A program made the position numbers and the translations under genes. The notes below the pieces were generated by a model. The model did no database searches. It worked only from the letters and a program-made list of their open reading frames with translations, and was not told where the DNA came from. A DNA stretch of 64,000 nucleotides. Source: CAXBBB01 sp963793245 (lineage in GTDB: Bacteria; Bacteroidota; Rhodothermia; Rhodothermales; BA12). Within the stretch, counting starts at the first letter, position 1. Each line of letters starts with the position of its first letter. Positions 17,172 through 25,253 of the stretch are shown one piece after another. The stretch is taken from contig CAWBZG010000004.1 of the NCBI GenBank assembly GCA_963793245.1, forward strand, positions 1 to 64,000, given 5' to 3'.

Positions 17172-18971
17172 GTGAACCGATTGGAAGTAGGAGAGGTCAC
17201 GCTAGTCGGCGTCGCCGTTTCGCCCGGCATCGCGATCGGGCCGGTGTATCCGTACGCCAGAGCGCGCGAGGAGGTCGAGACGCGCGTGATCGCCGAGCAC
17301 GAGATCGACGACGAACTGCAGCGTTTCGAGCTGTCGGTCGAGCGCAGCGAGCGCGATCTGCGGAAGATCGGCGAGTTGGCGGAGCAGAAGATCGGAGCCG
17401 ACAGCGCCGCCGTGTTCGAGGCTCAAGCGCTGATGCTGCGCGACAGCCAGGTGTTCGACGCGGTACAAGCGTCCATCCGCGAGCGACATCCGGCGGATGC
17501 ATCGGTGCAGCACGTGCTCAAACGCCATCGCGAGGTGTTGCAGTCGTCCAAGAGCGAGTACCTGCGCGAGCGTGCCCACGATTTACTCGATCTGGAAGAC
17601 CGGTTGCTACGCCACCTGCGGCGCGGCACCGTCTTGTCGAAAGTCGAAGAGAGCACGGTCGTCACCGCGCCTCAACTCTCGGCTGCCGACGTGGTGCTGT
17701 TTAGCAGGCGCGGCATTTTGGGGCTGGCGCTCGAATACGGCGGCACGACCTCGCACGTATCGATCATGGCGCGCGCGCTGGGACTGCCTGCTGTCGTCGG
17801 CGTGAAAGAGTTGACGGACATCGCCAACTTGGGAGATGACATTATCGTCGACGGGCTGAAGGGGCGCGTCATCGTGCGTCCGACGGCTGCGACGCGCGAG
17901 CGGTACAAACGAGAAGAGGTCGCGTACCGGCGGATGATTGAAGAGCACCGCGCGCTCGTCCCGCTGCCTGCCGAAACGCTGGACGGACACAGGGTGTCGC
18001 TCAAAGCCAACCTGGAGTTTCGCGAGGAGTTGAGTCAACTGACCGAGTTTGGCGCTCAAGGCATCGGCCTGTTTCGGACCGAGATCCTGATCCTGATGCA
18101 GCAAAAGCTGTCCATCGGCGAGGAGCAGCAGGCGAGTCTGTACGCGAGCATCGTGCGCGAAACGCCTGTTGGCGACGTCACCTTCCGAGTGCTCGACCTG
18201 GGCGGCGACAAGATGCTGCCGCTGGGCCACCGCGAAGCCAACCCCTTCCTCGGCTGGCGCGGCCTGCGCCTCTTGCTCGACAAGCCCGAAGTGCTCGTCC
18301 CGCAACTGCGCGCCATCTTGCGCGCCGCCACGCACGGCCCGACGCGCCTGCTCGTGCCGATGGTGACGACGCTCGACGAACTGGCCCGCTTCAAACAACT
18401 GCTCGCCGACACCTGCGCCGACCTCGACCGCCAAGGCATCGCTCACAACCCGAGCATCCCGGTCGGCATCATGGTCGAAGTCCCCGCTGTCGCGCTGATG
18501 GCCGAGCGCTTCGCCCCGCACGTCGACTTTTTCTCCATCGGCACCAACGACCTGACGCAGTACACGCTGGCCGTCGACCGGGGCAATGACTACGTCGGTA
18601 ACCTCTTCGACGAACTCAACCCGAGCGTACTGCGCCTGATCGCCCACACGATCAAAGCGGGGCACGACGCGGGAATTCCCGTTAGCCTGTGCGGAGAACT
18701 GGCCTCGCGTCCGCTCGCCGCGCCGATTCTGTTGGGACTGGGACTGGACGAGTTCAGCCTGTCGCCGGTCTACCTGTCCGAAGTCAAAGCCGTGATCCGC
18801 AAGACGCGGCTGTCGGATGCGCGCGAACTAGCCGACCAGTGCCTCGCCGCCGAATCCGCCGAGCACGTCCGCTGCCTCGCCGAAGCCTTCCTCGCCCAGC
18901 GCGACTGCGACTTCGCCTCGTTCCTGAGTGACGGCCCGATGTTCGATACGTCAGCCGACCATTCCGTCTAA
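17172..18971 (+). CDS. ptsI: Phosphoenolpyruvate-protein phosphotransferase (enzyme I)
   Basis: The GTG at 17172 follows the HPr stop by one base. The 599-residue enzyme transfers phosphate from PEP to HPr. The N-terminal domain carries the phospho-histidine in YGGTTSHVSIMAR (His about residue 195) after an HPr-binding helical domain. The C-terminal PEP-binding barrel has GIGLFRTEILIL, DLGGDKMLPL, and the signature DFFSIGTNDLTQYTLAVDR (about 455-473). The catalytic cysteine is in PVSLCGELAS (about 505). Length and motifs are complete. It forms an operon with HPr. Confidence 0.95.
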   Translation: MNRLEVGEVTLVGVAVSPGIAIGPVYPYARAREEVETRVIAEHEIDDELQRFELSVERSERDLRKIGELAEQKIGADSAAVFEAQALMLRDSQVFDAVQASIRERHPADASVQHVLKRHREVLQSSKSEYLRERAHDLLDLEDRLLRHLRRGTVLSKVEESTVVTAPQLSAADVVLFSRRGILGLALEYGGTTSHVSIMARALGLPAVVGVKELTDIANLGDDIIVDGLKGRVIVRPTAATRERYKREEVAYRRMIEEHRALVPLPAETLDGHRVSLKANLEFREELSQLTEFGAQGIGLFRTEILILMQQKLSIGEEQQASLYASIVRETPVGDVTFRVLDLGGDKMLPLGHREANPFLGWRGLRLLLDKPEVLVPQLRAILRAATHGPTRLLVPMVTTLDELARFKQLLADTCADLDRQGIAHNPSIPVGIMVEVPAVALMAERFAPHVDFFSIGTNDLTQYTLAVDRGNDYVGNLFDELNPSVLRLIAHTIKAGHDAGIPVSLCGELASRPLAAPILLGLGLDEFSLSPVYLSEVKAVIRKTRLSDARELADQCLAAESAEHVRCLAEAFLAQRDCDFASFLSDGPMFDTSADHSV

Positions 18972-19123
18972 CCCGTTGCCGAACAAGCGGGTAGGCCTGC
19001 GGGCGATCTGTCCACGCACGTGCGCAACGGTTGGCAGGGCTAAGGCGTCGCCTCGGCGCATTTGAGGCGATTTCGGCAGGCAGCATGCGTAGGTTGCGGT
19101 TCTGTCCGTTGGATGCTCTCCTC

Positions 19124-22093
19124 ATGCCGTTCCGAATGCCCGCGCGCCTGCTCGCCTGCCTGCTGCTCCTGCTGATGATCGCCCCTGAGGTGTCGGCGCA
19201 GTATGGCTATCACTTCGGACGTAACAAGATTCAGTACGAGGAATTCGACTGGAAAGTGCTCAAAACGGAGCACTTCGACATCTACTACTACCCGGAGATG
19301 CGCGAACTGGCGGAGATGGGCGCGGCGTGGGCCGAGGAGAGCTACGACGAGTTGGAGAACCGCTTTCAGCACAGCTTGGGCGGGCGGACGCCGATGATCT
19401 TCTACGCGTCGAACATCCACTTCAAGCAGACCAACATCACGCCCGGCTTCATCCCGGACGGCGTCGGCGGCTTCTTCGAGTTTCTCAAAGGCCGCGTCGT
19501 GATTCCGGCCAACGGCGGTTTGACCCGCTTCCGGCGGGTGATCCGGCACGAACTGGTGCACGTGTTCACCTACTCCAAACTGCTCCGCAGCTACATCGAC
19601 CACCGGATTCCGCCGGATCGCTTTGTGCCGCTGTGGTACACCGAGGGGCTGGCCGAGTATTGGTCGGGCGAGCCGGACTTCCAGCACGACATGATGCTGC
19701 GCGATGCGCTCTCGTCCAACTTCCTCGCCGAGATGCCCGATCTCGACCGCATCGCTGGGAGCTATCTGATGTACAAGGAGGGCGAGGCGATCTGCCGGTT
19801 CATCGCCGAGACGTATGGCGAAGAGATGCTGCTCGCGTTCATCGAGAACAGTTGGCGCGATCAGGATTTTCGAAAGGTGATCTCCTACACGCTGCAGACG
19901 CCGTTTTCAGAGGTTGCCGATGGGTGGCTCGTCTGGCTCAAGCGTCAATACTACCCGGCGTTCGAGAACGACGACATCGCATCGGTCATCGCCACCAACG
20001 TGTCGAGTGCGGGCTTCAGCGCCAAGCCGGTGGCCTTCTCGGATGCCCAAGGGCAGCGGCACGTCGTTTACGTGAGCAACAAAGGCAGCTATACCGACCT
20101 GCTCCGCGTTCCGGTCGACAGCGCGTACAAGCCGATGGGTCGGCCCGAGCGGTTGCTCAGGGGTGAGCAGTCGGATCGGTTCGAGGCGTTTCACCACCTG
20201 GAAAGCCGGATGGACGTGTCGGCGGACGGGCGGCTGGCGTTTGTGACCAAGGCTGGCGCCAAGGACGCGCTGCACGTAATCGACGCGCTGACGGGAGAGA
20301 TCGAGGAGACGTTCAGCTTCCCTAATCTGGTCGCGCTCTCGTCGCCGTCGTGGAGTCCCGACGGGCGACAGGTCGTGTTTTCGGGCATCGCGCAATCGGG
20401 TTTCTCTGACCTGTATGCTTTTGACTTGGAAGCCGAGTCGCTGCGCCAACTCACCGACGACGCCTATCACGACGCCAACCCTGCGTGGAGTCCCGACGGT
20501 GAGCGCATCGCGTGGTCGTCCGACCGGACGAGTGAGGGCGTCTGGGGCGCGTACAACCTGTTCCTGATGGACTTGGCTGAGGGCGGCATCGGCTATCTGA
20601 CGTTCGGCGATCAGCAAGACCTGTCGCCGTCGTGGAGTAGTGATGGGCAGCACTTGGCGTTCACGTCGGCGCGGCGCGACTCGTCGGGTCGGTTCAGCGC
20701 GCAAAACATCTGGGTCGCCGATCTGAGCGCGTCGCAACCCGAACTGCTGGCGAGTACTTCGACGGCTGCCGTCACTCCTGAGAGTCCGGTGCAACTGGGC
20801 GTCGAGTTATCGCAAGTCGCTTCGTTCACGGCAGGCGCGTTCGACGTCGACTGGACGAGCGACGATCATCTGCTCTTCGCCTTGTTGGAGCGCAGCACGT
20901 TCAGCGTCCGCGCGATGGGGCCGGTCGACTCGCTAATGACCGATCCGCGCCAGACAATCCGTGATGAGCCGCCCATCGCCCCGCAGCAGTGGATGCAGGC
21001 GCGCGTGGGGCTTCCGGCAGTTCAAACGCAGACCGAAGAGGTCGACGGCGTTCCCTACAAGCGGCGCTACTCGCTCGACGTAGCACAGGGCGGCGTATCG
21101 CAAAACGTCGTCTTCGGCACGTCCGGCGGCGCGATTCTGGCGTTCTCGGATCTGCTGGGCAACGACTACATCTACGTCAACGCGTACAGCACCGCGCAGG
21201 GGCAGGGCGATTTCTTCCGCAGCCTCAACGTCGCCATCAGCCGATTGCACGTCGGCAAGCGCGCTAATTTGGGCTATGGCGTGTATCGCTACGGCGGTCA
21301 GCGCTACGACATCACCGACCCCGACGCGTCGACCGAACTGCCGCTGCTCTACGAAGAGTTGTGGGGTGGCTTCGGCTCGGTCAGCTATCCGCTGTCGATG
21401 TTCCAGCGTGTCGAGTTGCAGACGTCGCTCACCTACTCGGATCGCGAGATCATCGGGAGGGTCGATCGAGAAGCCGTCTTGCTGTCGAACACGGCGGCGC
21501 TGGTTCACGACAACGCGCTCTACTCACAGTGGGGACCCGTCGAGGGCTGGCGGGGCAACCTGACGTTCGGCTACACGTCGGACGTGGCCTACTCCAACGT
21601 CAGCTACTACACCGTGATCGCCGACGTGCGTAAGTATTGGCGTCCACACCCCGACGTGACGTTTGCCCAGTGGGGCGCGTTTCGGGCCAACATCGGCGAG
21701 GAGGCCCGCCTGTTTTACTTGGGTGGCCCGTGGGATTTGCGCGGTCGACGCTTCTTCAGCGTTCGAGGTCGGCATCTGTGGCACACGTCGCAGGAATTGC
21801 GTTTTCCTCTGGTCAAGCATCCGGCGGCATTCGTCCCGCTGCTCGGCTACTTCGGCTTGACCGGGATCCGGGGCGCACTCTTCGCCGACGCCGCGCACGC
21901 GTGGAACGACGACTACAACGAGCCTATCCCTTCGATCAACGCGGGCGAGACGCTGGGCACGCTGGGCGGCGGACTGCGCGTGAGCCTGTTCAATGCCATC
22001 GTGCTGCGCTACGATATGGGTTACACCTACACGGATGGATTCAGGACGCAGGAGCGGTTCTTCCGCCAGTTCTTCTTTGGATGGGACTTTTGA
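19124..22093 (+). CDS. Gluzincin metalloprotease / PD40 propeller / outer-membrane barrel fusion
   Basis: From ATG 19124 there is a signal peptide (LLACLLLLLMIAPEVSAQ) and then a peptidase-MA-like zinc metalloprotease domain. That domain has HELVH (residues 142-146) and a downstream WYTEGLAEYW glutamate (about 174). The middle third has TolB-like PD40 blades (PSWSPDGRQVVFSG, NPAWSPDGERIAW, SPSWSSDGQHLAF). The last 330 residues look like a BamA/surface-antigen beta-barrel ending in an aromatic strand (FFRQFFFGWDF). The 989-residue protein probably sits in the outer membrane with the protease and propeller in the periplasm, or flipped outside. Substrate unknown. The next gene overlaps its stop. 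Confidence 0.85.
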   Translation: MPFRMPARLLACLLLLLMIAPEVSAQYGYHFGRNKIQYEEFDWKVLKTEHFDIYYYPEMRELAEMGAAWAEESYDELENRFQHSLGGRTPMIFYASNIHFKQTNITPGFIPDGVGGFFEFLKGRVVIPANGGLTRFRRVIRHELVHVFTYSKLLRSYIDHRIPPDRFVPLWYTEGLAEYWSGEPDFQHDMMLRDALSSNFLAEMPDLDRIAGSYLMYKEGEAICRFIAETYGEEMLLAFIENSWRDQDFRKVISYTLQTPFSEVADGWLVWLKRQYYPAFENDDIASVIATNVSSAGFSAKPVAFSDAQGQRHVVYVSNKGSYTDLLRVPVDSAYKPMGRPERLLRGEQSDRFEAFHHLESRMDVSADGRLAFVTKAGAKDALHVIDALTGEIEETFSFPNLVALSSPSWSPDGRQVVFSGIAQSGFSDLYAFDLEAESLRQLTDDAYHDANPAWSPDGERIAWSSDRTSEGVWGAYNLFLMDLAEGGIGYLTFGDQQDLSPSWSSDGQHLAFTSARRDSSGRFSAQNIWVADLSASQPELLASTSTAAVTPESPVQLGVELSQVASFTAGAFDVDWTSDDHLLFALLERSTFSVRAMGPVDSLMTDPRQTIRDEPPIAPQQWMQARVGLPAVQTQTEEVDGVPYKRRYSLDVAQGGVSQNVVFGTSGGAILAFSDLLGNDYIYVNAYSTAQGQGDFFRSLNVAISRLHVGKRANLGYGVYRYGGQRYDITDPDASTELPLLYEELWGGFGSVSYPLSMFQRVELQTSLTYSDREIIGRVDREAVLLSNTAALVHDNALYSQWGPVEGWRGNLTFGYTSDVAYSNVSYYTVIADVRKYWRPHPDVTFAQWGAFRANIGEEARLFYLGGPWDLRGRRFFSVRGRHLWHTSQELRFPLVKHPAAFVPLLGYFGLTGIRGALFADAAHAWNDDYNEPIPSINAGETLGTLGGGLRVSLFNAIVLRYDMGYTYTDGFRTQERFFRQFFFGWDF

Positions 22094-23310
22094 TGATGAG
22101 TTGTGACACTTTTTGGGCCTGTGCGGGGGCAGATCGTGATCTGCCCTTACAGGGTGTTGCATTGATTTTTGTGATGGTGCTGGTTTCTGGGTGCGGAGGG
22201 CTTTCCGTATCGCGTCCGGCGGTTGGGGAGTGGCAGCAGGCTGGCGGTGGCGTAGAGCGGACGCGAGTGGCAGAGGCACTGGCGGCTCCGCTGGCCGAGG
22301 CGTGGCAGGACAACGCGCAGGCCGCTTTTGGAGCGGAGTCTGTCGTTGGCGGCGGCGGTGTCGTCTACGTTGGGACGCGGCAAGGGGAGGTGTTGGGCTA
22401 CGACGGAGCGACGGGAGATCGGATCGGCTATTTGGAGGTGGGCGACAGTGTCGAAGGGCCGCTCGCGGTCGACGGAACGACGCTCTATACGGCGTCGACG
22501 GGGACGCGCGGCGAGGTACAGGCGCACGATCTGCGCAGAGGAAAACGACTGTGGCGACGCAAGATGGAGCCGATCGAGTCGGGCGTGCTACTGGCCGACG
22601 CACGCCTGGTCGTCGTCGAGGCGAATGGGGCGGTGCAGGCGCTCGATGCCAGAACCGGCGAGACGGTGTGGACTCATGAACCAGAGAACTCCGCCATGGT
22701 CAAGGCTGCGTCGGTTCGAGCAGGCGAGGTGATCGTCGTCGCTGACGTTTCAGGCCACGTGCGCGCGCTCCGACTGAGCGACGGCGGTGTCGTCTGGACG
22801 CGCACGCTGGGAGCGCCGGTCTTCGTGACTCCCGCCGTATCGGGCGATCTGCTCTACCTCGCGACGACGCAAGGCCACCTGATCGCCCTCGACGTGAGCA
22901 CGGGAGGTGAGCGCCGCCGAACCGTCGTGAAGCCTATCGTGACGACCGCTCCTCAGGCTGTCGCCGTACGTCTGACGGCTCCTGCAATCGCGAATGGCCT
23001 AGTCGTCGTCGGCGGTTCGGATGCCGTCCTGCGCGCGTTCGACGCGACGACGCTCCGGCCTCAGTGGTCGCACACGTTCGAGGACGGCGTTTCCGCAGCC
23101 CCCGTGTTTGCCGGGTCGCTGCTCTACGTGGCGACGCTGGGCGGCGAAGTGGCAGCATTCGACGCGTCCGGTGGGGCGCCGGTCTGGACAGGCGAAGTGC
23201 GCAGCCGGGTGAAAAGCGCGCTTGCGGTCATCGACGGGCGGTTGATCGTGCTTACCGAGCCGCGCCATATCGTAGCTTTCGCACCCGTTTCCCGACTGTC
23301 TCAGCCATGA
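22093..23310 (+). CDS. PQQ-type beta-propeller lipoprotein (BamB-like fold)
   Basis: The ATG at 22093 overlaps the upstream stop (TGATG). A lipobox VLVSGCGG lies about 35 residues in, which is long; a later start (GTG or ATG near 22172) would give a more usual leader. The mature protein is a run of PQQ-like blades (VVYVGTRQGEVLGYD, GAVQALDARTGETVW, GGEVAAFDASGGAPVW), about seven to eight in 405 residues. BamB has this fold and assists barrel assembly, but family identity beyond the fold is not secure. Next to a barrel-containing protease it could be a periplasmic partner. Its stop overlaps the next start. Confidence 0.82.
   Translation: MMSCDTFWACAGADRDLPLQGVALIFVMVLVSGCGGLSVSRPAVGEWQQAGGGVERTRVAEALAAPLAEAWQDNAQAAFGAESVVGGGGVVYVGTRQGEVLGYDGATGDRIGYLEVGDSVEGPLAVDGTTLYTASTGTRGEVQAHDLRRGKRLWRRKMEPIESGVLLADARLVVVEANGAVQALDARTGETVWTHEPENSAMVKAASVRAGEVIVVADVSGHVRALRLSDGGVVWTRTLGAPVFVTPAVSGDLLYLATTQGHLIALDVSTGGERRRTVVKPIVTTAPQAVAVRLTAPAIANGLVVVGGSDAVLRAFDATTLRPQWSHTFEDGVSAAPVFAGSLLYVATLGGEVAAFDASGGAPVWTGEVRSRVKSALAVIDGRLIVLTEPRHIVAFAPVSRLSQP
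22127..22146. repeat. Perfect palindrome inside the lipoprotein leader
   Basis: GGGCAGATC and GATCTGCCC form a 9+2+9 inverted repeat. The sequence resembles the short mobile palindromes with GGGCAGA/TCTGCCCCTAC cores found between genes in many bacteria. Here it falls inside the annotated N-terminus of the propeller lipoprotein. This may mean the true start is downstream and the repeat is in the leader. Confidence 0.55.
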
Positions 23311-24098
23311 TCCGAAGCCTCCGTTTTCTCCTTCCGTTTGTCGTGATCGCCGCGTTTTCGGCTCCCGCAGCGCTTGCGCAGGAAGAGGAGTGTCGACCTG
23401 GTATCACGTTTACTACGCGGACGGTCTGTTTGTCGAGCAACCTCGACGGCGCGATGGCGAACGGATCGCTCGGATTGGTTCGCCTGAGTGCTACGCCGAC
23501 ATCGGTCCCCGTCAACCCGCAAGCCGATAGCATGCGCGTCTTCCCGCCGTCGGGCAAGGATTGGAGCGTCGAGCAGATCGTCGTGTCGCTGAGCCGAGGG
23601 CACATCCGCGCGCAGTTTCCCCATCACTACCGCATCGAGAGTATGCCGCCTGGCGCGTCCGTGGTTGCGGGCGAAGACACGCTTGGGGCAACCCCCGTCA
23701 CCCTCGTCCGAGACCGACCGCTGACGTCTGTCGAATTGCGGATGGCCGGGTATGCATCCGCTACGATTGCACTCGACACCCTCGTCTGGAACGTCCAGTC
23801 GACGACGCTGCGTCCGCTGACCGGCGCTATGGCACCCGATCTCCAGGTCGAGCGCTGGACCCAGCGGTCGACGCGCAGAGGCTGGATCGACGCTGCCGCG
23901 CTGGGACTGGCGACCGTCGCAACGGCAGGCGCGATCTACTACAAGTTCGAGGCCAACCGCCTGTACCGCGACTACGAACGCACCGGCGATCCCAACCTGC
24001 GCCCTCGCATCAACCGCCTCGACACCCGCTCGGGCATCGCGTTGGGCGCCGGACAGGTCGGACTGGGCGTGTTCGCGTTCCGATTGATCCGGCGGTGA
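23307..24098 (+). CDS. Secreted PEGA-domain-like protein with C-terminal membrane helix
   Basis: The start overlaps the upstream stop (ATGA). A signal peptide (LPFVVIAAFSAPAALAQ) precedes a 150-residue region whose centre reads like a PEGA domain: SMPPGASVVAGEDTLGATPV and the RMAGYASATIAL strand, about residues 112-155. A hydrophobic helix (AALGLATVATAGAIYYKF) lies near 195-212, followed by a charged repeat-like tail. PEGA domains are surface beta-sandwiches of unknown ligand. It closes the three-gene envelope operon that starts at 19124, followed by a clear terminator. Confidence 0.75.
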   Translation: MIRSLRFLLPFVVIAAFSAPAALAQEEECRPGITFTTRTVCLSSNLDGAMANGSLGLVRLSATPTSVPVNPQADSMRVFPPSGKDWSVEQIVVSLSRGHIRAQFPHHYRIESMPPGASVVAGEDTLGATPVTLVRDRPLTSVELRMAGYASATIALDTLVWNVQSTTLRPLTGAMAPDLQVERWTQRSTRRGWIDAAALGLATVATAGAIYYKFEANRLYRDYERTGDPNLRPRINRLDTRSGIALGAGQVGLGVFAFRLIRR

Positions 24099-24121
24099 CT
24101 CCAGCGGTCGGTTCTGCGCAC

Positions 24122-24156
24122 GCCTGTCAGGTCATCGGAATCTGACAGGCTTTTCT
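24122..24156 (+). terminator. Rho-independent terminator of the envelope operon
   Basis: Arms GCCTGTCAG (24122-24130) and CTGACAGGC (24142-24150) form a perfect 9-bp stem followed by TTTTCT. It lies 24 bases after the PEGA-protein stop. Confidence 0.88.
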
Positions 24157-24239
24157 ATTGGCGCTCCTTCCGAACACCCGATGCCGACAGCACGTTGTCA
24201 GTCGCCCTCGTTATTCTTCGATACTAACCACCTTTACTG

Positions 24240-24692
24240 ATGAATCTGCGCGACCAACTCACGTCCGACATGAAAGACGCCATGCGCGCCAAAGACACCG
24301 TCCGGCTGCGCACAGTTCGGTCGCTCCGTGCGGCGATTCAGTCGGCGGACATCGACGCGCGAGGGGGCGAGGGGCTGGACGAAGAGGCCGTTCTCGCCGT
24401 CGTCGTCAAGCAAGCCAAGCAGCGCCGCGACGCGATCACGCAGTACGAATCCGCCGACCGCGACGATCTGGTGGCGACCGAGCAGGAAGAACTCGACGTG
24501 ATCGAGACCTATCTGCCCAAGCAGATGAGCGACGACGAACTGAACGCCGCTGTCGATCAGATCGTGACGCAGTCCGGCGCGACGGGCATGGCCGACATGG
24601 GCAAGGTGATGGGGCAGGCGATGGGTCGACTCAAGGGTAAGGCCGAAGGTGGACGCGTGCAGCAGGCCGTCAAAGCCCGGCTGAGCGCGTGA
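24240..24692 (+). CDS. GatB/YqeY domain protein
   Basis: This 150-residue protein matches the YqeY family along its whole length: LRDQLTSDMKDAMRAKD, RLRTVRSLRAAI, VVVKQAKQRRDAITQYE, and EELDVIETYLPKQMSDDEL, then MGKVMGQAMGRLKGKAEG. YqeY resembles the tRNA-binding tail domain of GatB, the amidotransferase subunit. Its cellular role is not settled. The stop overlaps the GTG start of cvpA (GTGA), so translation is coupled. Confidence 0.9.
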   Translation: MNLRDQLTSDMKDAMRAKDTVRLRTVRSLRAAIQSADIDARGGEGLDEEAVLAVVVKQAKQRRDAITQYESADRDDLVATEQEELDVIETYLPKQMSDDELNAAVDQIVTQSGATGMADMGKVMGQAMGRLKGKAEGGRVQQAVKARLSA

Positions 24693-25253
24693 CGACGCTC
24701 GACCTGATCATCCTCGCCGCGTGCGCCGCCGGTCTGTGGCGCGGGTTTCAGACCGGACTGATCCGGCAGGCGACGTCGCTGATCGGCTATGCGATTGCGC
24801 TGATCTTCGCCCTCGCGCTGATGGACCAGACGGGGTTGCTCGTCGCCGAGAGTCTGGGGCTGAGCGCGCGCGTGGCCCCGGTCGTCGGCTTCGTCGTCGT
24901 GTTCGTCGTGCTGCTGATCCTCGTCTCGTTTCTCACCAACCTGCTCGAAAGGGCGCTCGAAGCCGTTAGTCTGTCGGCGGTTAACCGCGTGGCGGGCGGA
25001 GCCGTCGGCGTTCTCAAGGCCGCGCTTTCTCGTCAGCGTCGCGCTGATTCCGCTGACGTATCTGGGCTATCCCGACGAAGCGAGCCGAGCCGAGTCGCTG
25101 TTCTACGAACCCGTCAGCACGCTCGCGCCGACGGCGTGGAGCCTGGCTTCCGAGCAGAAGGGCACGATCGAGGCCGCGCGCGAGACGTTCCAGTCCGCCG
25201 CCGACGCCATCTCCGACGCTCTTCCCGACAGCACGCAAACCGACCAACGATGA
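24689..25253 (+). pseudogene. cvpA: CvpA-family membrane protein (frameshifted)
   Basis: The first 110 codons from GTG 24689 encode four CvpA membrane helices (LDLIILAACAAGLWRGFQTG, IGYAIALIFALALMD, VVGFVVVFVVLLILVSFLTN, VNRVAGGAVGVLKAA). The family sequence then continues in the +1 frame (RFLVSVALIPLTYLGYP through SDALPDSTQTDQR) to a stop at 25251-25253. The break is at GCGC (25022-25025), where GCGCGC would restore the frame. Uncorrected, the first frame runs on into sbcC and would give an artificial fusion. Known for colicin V production in E. coli; its general role at the inner membrane is unclear. Confidence 0.85.

Noticed and set aside
17607..18665. Leftward open frame of 352 codons opposite enzyme I
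   Set aside because: Antisense to the complete PEP-binding domain of enzyme I; no recognisable domain.
22127..22146. Transcription terminator
   Set aside because: The stem is followed by TTACAGG rather than a T-run and lies within an overlapping operon.
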